DNA from: Salvator merianae
Taxonomy: Eukaryota; Chordata; Lepidosauria; Squamata; Teiidae
Assembly (NCBI GenBank): GCA_003586115.2
Contig: QVOM02000116.1
Location: 31,225,062 to 31,289,061, forward strand
DNA: 64,000 nucleotides
Direction of reading: 5' to 3'
Shown: positions 56,551 through 64,000 of the stretch, one piece after another
Numbering within the stretch: position 1 is the stretch's first letter
Layout: every line of letters begins with the position of its first letter
Position numbers and translations under genes: made by a program
The notes under the pieces: generated by a model
What the model was told of the DNA's origin: nothing
What the model saw: the letters and a program-made list of their open reading frames with translations, nothing else
Database searches by the model: none

Positions 56551-59500
56551 AGAAAAGATAACAGAGGGTCAATGTGGCTATTATTGAATTAAACTTGGAG
56601 GCCAAACAGGACAACAGGATTCAGAAAGGACAAAGAGGCAGGGTGGAGAAGGTGGGGCAGAGGGGACTGGCCATACCTTTCCTTTGGAAGCCAAAATGTG
56701 ATTGACAGAAGTGCATCACAGGCAGAAGAGGGAGAGAAAGGATGTGGGGGGGAGAGGAAAAAGATATCTTGTCATCAAACTGAGGATGGGGAGACTGAAG
56801 AATGTGGACGAAGAAAGACAAACTGAGTGAGTACTAAATTAGATGGGTGTGATCAAGCCAATAATGGGCTAAGTTCCCATTTGCCCTAAAATGGATTAAT
56901 CTAGTTAAATGGCAGTTCTATGTCTTTTTAAGCTGACTTCTTTTGTGTTCAGTAATTGGATTTTCACTAGTTATACACAAATGTTACATGGTGAGTTCTT
57001 GAAAACTCACTTCTGTTGTTTTTTTCTGATTCTACCTACATTTGCTATTAGTTCCCATGTCAGAATTAATAAATGCTTATCAGCAAGTTGCATTTGTATG
57101 TACACAAGACTTCCTAATCACAGCAGGTTTCATAGACAAGCTGGTGAGTAGAACTTCAGATAACAATGGACCTTTTTCTTTAGTTGTGAGTTCAAAGCAT
57201 AAGATATCGCAGGATTTCTCAGTTGTAGGAAATAGATTTCTCCATAGTTGTACAAAGAATTGTCAGATATCCGGTGCTTGGGATGTCCTGTTTTTAGTGT
57301 TATTGGAAGGAAGGGTTGGGACTGCAGTCATGCTGTATAAAAATGAGAAAAAAATGTGTAATAGCCCAATAGTTTACATCTAAATATGATGGACATATTT
57401 TCATTTAATCCAGGTCAGTATCTTCAAATCCAATATGCAGCTAAAAGTTTAATAAAAGAACATGTTCAATGGTTATGGCCTAGTAGAAATAATAGGATGC
57501 CTGAATAAGTTGCATATTGTCTTGTCATGTATCCATCTCACAGCAAAAGTAGAAAAAATTCTCTTTTCTCCTGTAATTATATAACAGTGGATACAGATAC
57601 GCCTATGAATCAGTAAAGATTTCTCTCCTCCATCGAGCTGCCAGGAGCTATCAGTGAGGCTTGCAGAGGGTGAAGTAACAGCCTTTCCATTACACTTAAA
57701 TCTAGGGCTGTGACCAGCTGAACAACTGCCTATAGGGTTTTTTTTTTATCTATGATCTATCTACTGGTGTCTTAAAATATTCAAAGTAAGGAAGTAGTTG
57801 AGGCACAGTTGTGTTAAGTGGTTATATTCTACCATTCTTTGTTAGAAGCATCTGGTCTTGCTGGAAGCTTCCATACTGGGTGGCTGATCCACATCAGAAG
57901 CCCATAGAAAATGCCACATGCATGTGTGGCAGGCCAGTCCCCTAAAAGACTGCACCTCCCAGGGAATGGCCTCATTGAACAAAGCGTTGAAGCAGCCTTG
58001 AACATGAAGATCATGCTGGAGCCCTCTAAAGAAAGAGGAGATTGCTTTAGACCCAGTGGTGGACTGGGCCAACTGTCTGCCATGAGGGTGGCTGGACATA
58101 TGCAACTGGCACAAGGAGCCCAGCACCATTATGCCAGACTCCTGGAAATGGCCCACAAAAGTGCCTGTCGAAAGCAGGTCCAGCCAGCAACTTGGGAGGT
58201 TGAGTAGCCTGGCCTCCAAATTTGGTCCAGGCCAGGCCGTGGCAATGTAGATGGCCCCTGTGTGTTCTACTAACCTTGTGTAAATGGCCTGCACAGTGTG
58301 CACCAACATGTCCTGTGCAGAAGTTACTTCTGTTTACATTACGTGAATACTGATATACCTTGGAGGAGTTTATTTTGTTATGCTTTTCATGGATTCTTAA
58401 TTTTTTTTCCTGTTTTGTGGATGTGATATTAATACATTCAAATAATAATGATAATATTTTGAATAAATAGTTTGGTGATATACTAAGGCTATGTATGAGA
58501 AAGAGGGCATGGCAATCCATACTTTCAGATTTGGGTCCCAACTTTTCCTAGGTGAGGGTTCAAACCTCAACTGAAAGTGTAAAGGAACACACCTCTGCAC
58601 ACTGAGTCTGCTGATTAATTTTTATTTCAAATGGACTATTCAACGTGTTTTAAGAAACAGAAGAGTGTATTGGTCTTACCCTTTGCCTGATATCTGTATA
58701 CTGCATTATGCTATCATCTCTCATCTACTCCTCTGAAGTAGGTTTATTCCTCCATAGGTTGCTGTAACTGGAACTCCCATCAACTCTAGAGTTAACAGAG
58801 AGGATGGAAATGGATAATGGGATTGCAGCACAAACATGATTAACATCACATAGAAGGAAAACACATGTGGGTATATCCATTCCACTTCCTCCATCCCTTC
58901 TGTCATTCACAGTAAGCTGTTCCCCTTGCCTGGTCCACCACTGAGTCTAAAGCAGTTTCCCCTCGAATAAGCTCCAGCATGATTTAGCAGATTCTGCATG
59001 AATAAGCATAGAATGATTTTAGAATATTCTGTCAAATGGCTTCTCTGCATGCCATTCTCATCCAAGGGCATGAAAATGTCAGTTTTCTGAGTTATTCCTA
59101 GAGATCATCATGGAGCAAAAAAAGTAGTGGCTACATAGGGATATTAGACAGGATATCCATTTTATAGCTATTGTGAAAGGTTTCATAAGTGCTTAGTTTT
59201 TTATTTACAAAAGTATGACTTGTAGTGGAAAGAAGCAAATGACATGGTATTTATGACCATCTTGGATCAAAGGTTGATGTACAGCATATAAACTTAGTTA
59301 TATAATATTTCTTCCGGGTGAACTAAGTTCATTCGAGTTCATTTGTAGGTCTTTGAAATAACAACTACCGTTTAATAATAATAATATAAAAAGTATTACT
59401 TGATGAAATGTGGCTTAATTAGTCAAACATTTAATCAGAAATCTTGATTTTTGTCATTTCAGCTTTTCTGTTTCTTTGTGATGAGTTTTCTTGAAGAAAA

Positions 59501-59880
59501 CGTTTTTTAATTCAATGTCCATATACAACATTTTCACAGACTTTTACCCTTGTGAGGCCTTCTGAATTCTTAGTCCATTTTTCTCTAATTTTTTTTAAAA
59601 GATTCTTTTCATATGGCTACAGGAGGTTGTTATGAAGGCTGCTAGTACATCAGGCATATGTCCACATGTATATCAAGCACTCCCCTAAATCATACAGGTT
59701 TTGAATTCAAGTTTGATTTCACAATCACTTTACTGGTGAACTCAACCCAGGGAATGGTGGTGTAGGGATGAAGGACATATTTATATTTCTATATTTTACA
59801 TTCTATATTTTAAAAGATTTATTTGTTTTGGGAAGTAGCTAAAATTAATGCAGATAAAATTTTAGAATATGCAAAGATAT

Positions 59881-60035
59881 GGGCCCTTTCTGTGCTGGGC
59901 TTTTTTCCAGATTATATCCCGAAATAGGGACCTGCTATCCACATGTGGGGCCTGCTGTAGTCTGCACCAGCATGCAGATAGCAGGTCCCTATTCTAGGAT
60001 ATAATCCAGAATAAGTCCCTTTGCAGAAAGGGTTA
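59881..60035. mobile_element. Palindromic MITE, best-preserved copy
   Basis: GGGCCCTTTCTGTGCTGGGC, then CCAGATTATATCCCGAAATA and GGGACCTGCTATC are mirrored by GATAGCAGGTCCCTATTC, AGGATATAATCCAGAATAAG, then TTGCAGAAAGGG. The element is almost wholly stem, with a 40-bp centre. Type copy for the fragments at 17845, 24541 and 39178. Confidence 0.82.
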
Positions 60036-62419
60036 TAAAGAAGTAAATGACAGATGCTTGTAGAGTCCTGAAAATAAATAAAACATTGAAACAATAATTC
60101 TACAGCAGTTTTAAAGAAAATAAAGTGGAAGGAGTTACATTTGAGTTACTATATTCTACAAAGCTGAAACATTATTTTTGTTGATCAAAAGAAAGTGAGA
60201 AAATTCTAAAGTACCGGGGTGTGTGTGTGTCAGAAAAAGCATAAAGCAGAAAAAGTTTATTCCACATTGAAAAGGAGAACATTTAGGATACAGTTTTTGT
60301 TCTTCTATTTGCTGGGGTGGATAATGAGCTTGCAGCAGCAGTTCACTTTAGTTGAAATGAAATCATTTTCTCAGCTGAGGTCTTTCAAATTCTGCTGTTA
60401 CTCTGAATATTCCAAGATAACACGATCATCACAATTTCTTTGGATCCTATCCTGCAAATGTCTCTGGACCCACAAGACTATATTTTAGAGCTGAAGGCAG
60501 GAAAAGCCAGTCTTCCCAATCTGCCTTTTAGACCCAAATGGACTTGGACTAGCTATTTTGCTCTGGAATCAGAGCTATTTTGCTCTGACCAACACAAACC
60601 TGGACAGCATGCCTGGCCATGTAATCAGATGCCTAGGTCCAGCTTCTTGTCTCTGGCCAGCACACACTGCTTTGGGGGCAGAGGAACAGTGTGTCTTCAT
60701 TTATCAGTCTGATCCATCCATTTTGACTCTGAAGTCTTTGTGAGGCTAAATCCACAAAGCAATCATGTCTCACTATCAGATGTCAAACACCTCTTCCCCA
60801 ATATGACCCATGTCAGTTCCCAAGGAGGAGAAGAAGACAATGTTCGCACAGAATTCTCATGCAGCCAGAGATTAATGACTCCAGGAGGGGTCTGGTAATC
60901 TACCAGATTTAATACCAAAGGATCATTGAAAGTTTCGGCACCTAACTGCCCACATCTTTAAGCCTATTTGTCAGAAATCTGCAAAAGCTCAAGAACACTT
61001 GAAGTTGTGTAAGAATATAGACTGGGGACAAATATACTATAATTGAACCATTAATGCATATCCTAGGGTAGAAACAAAAAGTTACGAAAGATGTTTTCTT
61101 AAGTTCTTTTGATGTTGAGGTTACTTCCCCAGACTTATCTTAGTGCCTTGATTGACAGCATTGTGTAGTTTTTAGTTTTTTTTAAAATCCAATTATATAT
61201 ATACACACTCATTTGTTTACATTCCCATTTTGTTTTGTATAGTTGATTGGATTTACCCAGTTATTGGCTAGTACTATTTACTGTTTTCTTTGATTAGCTG
61301 TTATGTTAATTCTTTGTTTCCTTGTACAGTAAGATTTATGGGACAGCTGTTTATTAATACTTAAAAGAAGAGACCATGAAGAATGAAAAGCAAATGAAAT
61401 GGATTATTTATTTATTTATAACCCACTCTTCATCCAAAAGTCCCAGGATGGCCCACAGTCATAAAAAGATTGCCCCTCCTCCCTGGCAGAACAACATTCA
61501 CCTGCACTGCCAGCAGGTCCAGCCACAATGCGGACCTCCATGCAATGGTGACATAGCCATAGCTTCTACTCTAGAGCCAAAAGCAACCCGCGGAAATATC
61601 CAGAAGACAACACAGATAGTAACACAATGCATGAGAGAAAACACAAGGAAGGTATTGGTACAAAGGATAGATTCCGAAGATAACAATTTCACTTTGCATC
61701 ATTCAGTTGCAGCTAACAGTTGATTGAGTGCTGAAGTGGTTTGTCATAGTACATAGGACAGGAGGATTAAAAAAAATAATAAATATCACCAAGTTTGTCT
61801 CAAGTAGGAAACCCTGTGTTGATTTCCAGCAAGACAGTGCATCATCACAGTATTTGTGATTCTGGTAGGTTCAGAAGACCATAGTCAGATCTTTCTGGCA
61901 GGTTTTCACCAATCCACACAATTAATTAACTTTGAAAGTTCTCCCAAATGGGCCCTGTCCTTCCTATTAGGGTGTAGATGCTAAAGTCAACTGTTTATTT
62001 TTAGCTGGTATTCAAAACCTGTTTGATAGAACTGGATAGTCATAAACAGAAATCTCAGCTGAAAAACAGCAGGGATGTACAATTATTTGTTTTTTCTGAA
62101 TTCATTTTTCAATTAGAAGTGTGAAAACATCTAGTGAGTTTTCTAAATTACAGTACTGAAGTAAAGATTCAGTTGTTTAAGTGATTAACCACCAACACCT
62201 GGCATTCTGATAAAACTTAAATTGCACAGTTGATGATACAAATCAATTTAGGTTGTAAAAGAGTACAATATAATTGTAAATTACATAATAGGTATTTGTT
62301 AATTTTTATCAAGAGGTAGGAAATTTTTTAAAGTGGAAACTTGCATGTCAACTTATTGCAATTCACAAGATAAAACAGTAATGTCTACCAGTTTGCTTAG
62401 ATTTTAAAAAATATTAGGT

Positions 62420-62540
62420 CAGTGGTTTGCCAACTTGAGTCCTCAGATGTTACACAACAACTGTCATTATCACTATACATTTATGGATTAAAGGAACAGT
62501 AGTTCAACAACTTCTGAATATCCAAGATTGGGAACCACTG
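62420..62540. mobile_element. hAT-type MITE
   Basis: The ends CAGTGGTTTGCCAACTTGAG and (reverse complement) CAGTGGTTCCCAATCTTGG are hAT/Charlie-type inverted repeats. Flanks TATTAGGT and GATTAGAT give an imperfect 8-bp duplication, the hAT length. The internal TTGTTGTGTAACATCTGAGG-type text (complement) is typical of amniote hAT MITEs. Confidence 0.8.
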
Positions 62541-62953
62541 GATTAGATAAACCAATGGAGGAGGCATCTAGTGATAGTTATTAATCATGATACCTCTATG
62601 AGACTGTACAGTATATATTGAACACCATTCCTGGGGACTAATAATAGGGTAACATTATTTCCCAAGTCCTATGCCTTTTCCATAGTTCTATCTAGAAACA
62701 GAATACAGAGCCAGATATTTTTTTTTGCTTGCTCTATCAAAGGAATTACTAAATTATTTGTAAGATGTTCAGATGTTTTTAGAGTTATTGACTGCCCAGA
62801 CTCATGTTTGTTCTCTTAGTAGTGACACCACTATCGGGCTAAAACCTTAGTCATTCACAGGAGAATAATAAAAAAGGAAAAGATGGAAGGAAGGAGGATA
62901 ATATGCATTACCTTGGGCTTTTTAGAGGAAGGACAAGGTCTAAAGGTTGGAAT

Positions 62954-62973
62954 AAACAAACAAACAAACAAAC
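62954..62973. repeat. AAAC microsatellite
   Basis: Five AAAC units. Simple repeat. Confidence 0.9.
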
Positions 62974-64000
62974 CACAGTAAAGTCAGAAGAGTTCAGTAC
63001 GAAGCAAAAGGTGTTTGAACCCAGCTGTATAGATGGTTGCACATCTATACGGCAGCCCAAGTCCAGATAAGTTAGGAGGACTGGAAAAAGACCTGTGACC
63101 AGAGTTTAGTAAACAGTATTATCACCATAGCTTTTCGGAAAGGTCCTCAAAAAGACCAAAGATGGTACTGGAAAGCAGGGTAGTGAATAGGGGACAAGGT
63201 ACAAAACATCCTACTAGGGAAGAGCAACAAGCTGTGAGTAGTCTAGAGAATAATGACCCAAGTATTATCAAAAAGCATGGGCACTTAATAGCATATGGCA
63301 TTTCAGCTAATGGCTTCCTAACAATAACAATTAAGTAGCTGTTAAGATAGGGCTAAATCAAGCTGAAAACACCACTTCTTAGCTGTAAATGATTAGTAGT
63401 AATTGGCAACTTTTATTTTGTTCCCTAGTTCCAAGAAGGTAGCAAATTAGAGGTTTATCTAGCTTGGGTGTAGGGGTGAAGCTAGGGTAGAATGGGCTCC
63501 TCATACCATAGAGACTGACAGATGAACAGAGTTTAGTAAACAGAGTTTAGTAAATAAATGACATCATTGCCTTTTTAAGATAATCTGCTTCCTCTCACTT
63601 CAGCAGATCATCCATTTGTACCACTCGTCACGCTTCACTGCAGGAGAACACAGTTGCTTCCTAGTTCCTGCTCTTTCCTTCCTTGCACAAACCAGAGCTA
63701 AAAGCCCTTTCTGCAGAGACCCGCTATTCTGGTTCAAGGCCACCCCGTTGATCTGCATCTGGACTGTGACAGTGGAGGCCATATCTCTCAGCAGAAAGAC
63801 TTGTCTGCATTGGATTACATTGCAGAGTGAGATACAGCTTCACTGTATTGCACAGATGGACTACTATGGTATATGTCCCCATGGCTCAATATACCATGTC
63901 CATCTCCTTTTCAGCTGGGCATCCAAAAGCGGTGTCAGAAATGTGCCACTCCTGGGCATGTGGCCAAAAAAACCCTTGGCTGAGAACTTTGAAGCCCTTG

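Larger units (their letters stand above)
56551..64000. other. Intergenic, distal part
   Basis: Mostly unrecognised AT-rich DNA. It holds a palindromic MITE (59881-60035), an L2-like tail (61400-61460: ATTTATAACCCACTCTTCAT, AAAAGTCCCAGG), a transposon end at 62070, a hAT-type MITE (62420-62540) and an AAAC microsatellite (62954-62973). The 57.8-58.55 kb stretch is GC-richer with long minus frames but no motif. A partial GCCCTTTCTGCAGAGACC end of the fold-back family lies near 63703. Confidence 0.65.

Noticed and set aside
57842..58541. 155- and 164-codon overlapping minus frames
   Set aside because: Two frames overlap in a locally GC-richer stretch. I compared them mentally with Harbinger nuclease, hAT and LINE proteins and saw no motif.

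Overview
This window is vertebrate nuclear DNA, most likely from a squamate reptile (lizard; a gecko is plausible, but species cannot be fixed from sequence alone). The grounds are: one vertebrate gene split by GT-AG introns, AT-rich low-density DNA, a CpG-island promoter, and a squamate-type repeat mix. That mix holds CR1, L2-like and L1 LINE remnants, a Sauria-SINE-like element, a second tRNA-derived SINE family, many short fold-back DNA transposons with GGGCC-type ends, and solo retroviral LTRs. There are no bacterial operons, CRISPR arrays or phage-like modules.

The only protein-coding gene I can support is RUNDC3B (RUN domain-containing protein 3B) on the minus strand. Its first nine coding exons run from right to left: start codon at 36131, then exons at 28.8, 25.5, 21.3, 20.6, 18.2, 17.0, 15.5 and 4.3 kb. 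All junctions are GT-AG, the phases join without a break, and the nine exons encode 361 codons plus 2 nt. That is about three quarters of the protein. The last exon(s), encoding the serine-rich C-terminus, lie beyond the left edge. Exon 1 sits in a CpG island (about 35.9-36.7 kb) with CCAAT and GC boxes, no TATA box and a GC-rich 5' leader.

Layout: 1-4.3 kb is intron 9 (SINE; 3' end of an L1). 4.4-15.5 kb is intron 8 (CR1 3' end, fold-back element, and a long GAA repeat grown from a SINE tail). 15.6-28.8 kb holds introns 7 to 2 (Sauria-like SINE, GC-rich hairpin, second SINE copy, fold-back elements, a 105-bp tandem repeat). 28.9-36.0 kb is intron 1, with several fold-back elements. 36.7-64 kb is intergenic DNA upstream of RUNDC3B. 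In it I see a GGGGCT hexanucleotide array, two solo LTRs of one family in opposite orientation (one inserted with an exact 5-bp duplication inside a roughly 2-kb inverted repeat), a CR1 endonuclease-domain fragment, an L2-like reverse-transcriptase fragment, a decayed L1 5' half and a hAT-type MITE. In mammals ABCB1 lies divergently upstream of RUNDC3B, but I recognised no ABCB1 exon here.

Most open reading frames outside RUNDC3B are chance frames, repeat-encoded frames or decayed transposon pieces. No new multi-gene system is visible. The points most worth a second look are structural: the LTR-split palindrome, the hexanucleotide and GAA arrays, the fold-back transposon families and a long RNA-type hairpin at 38.2 kb.
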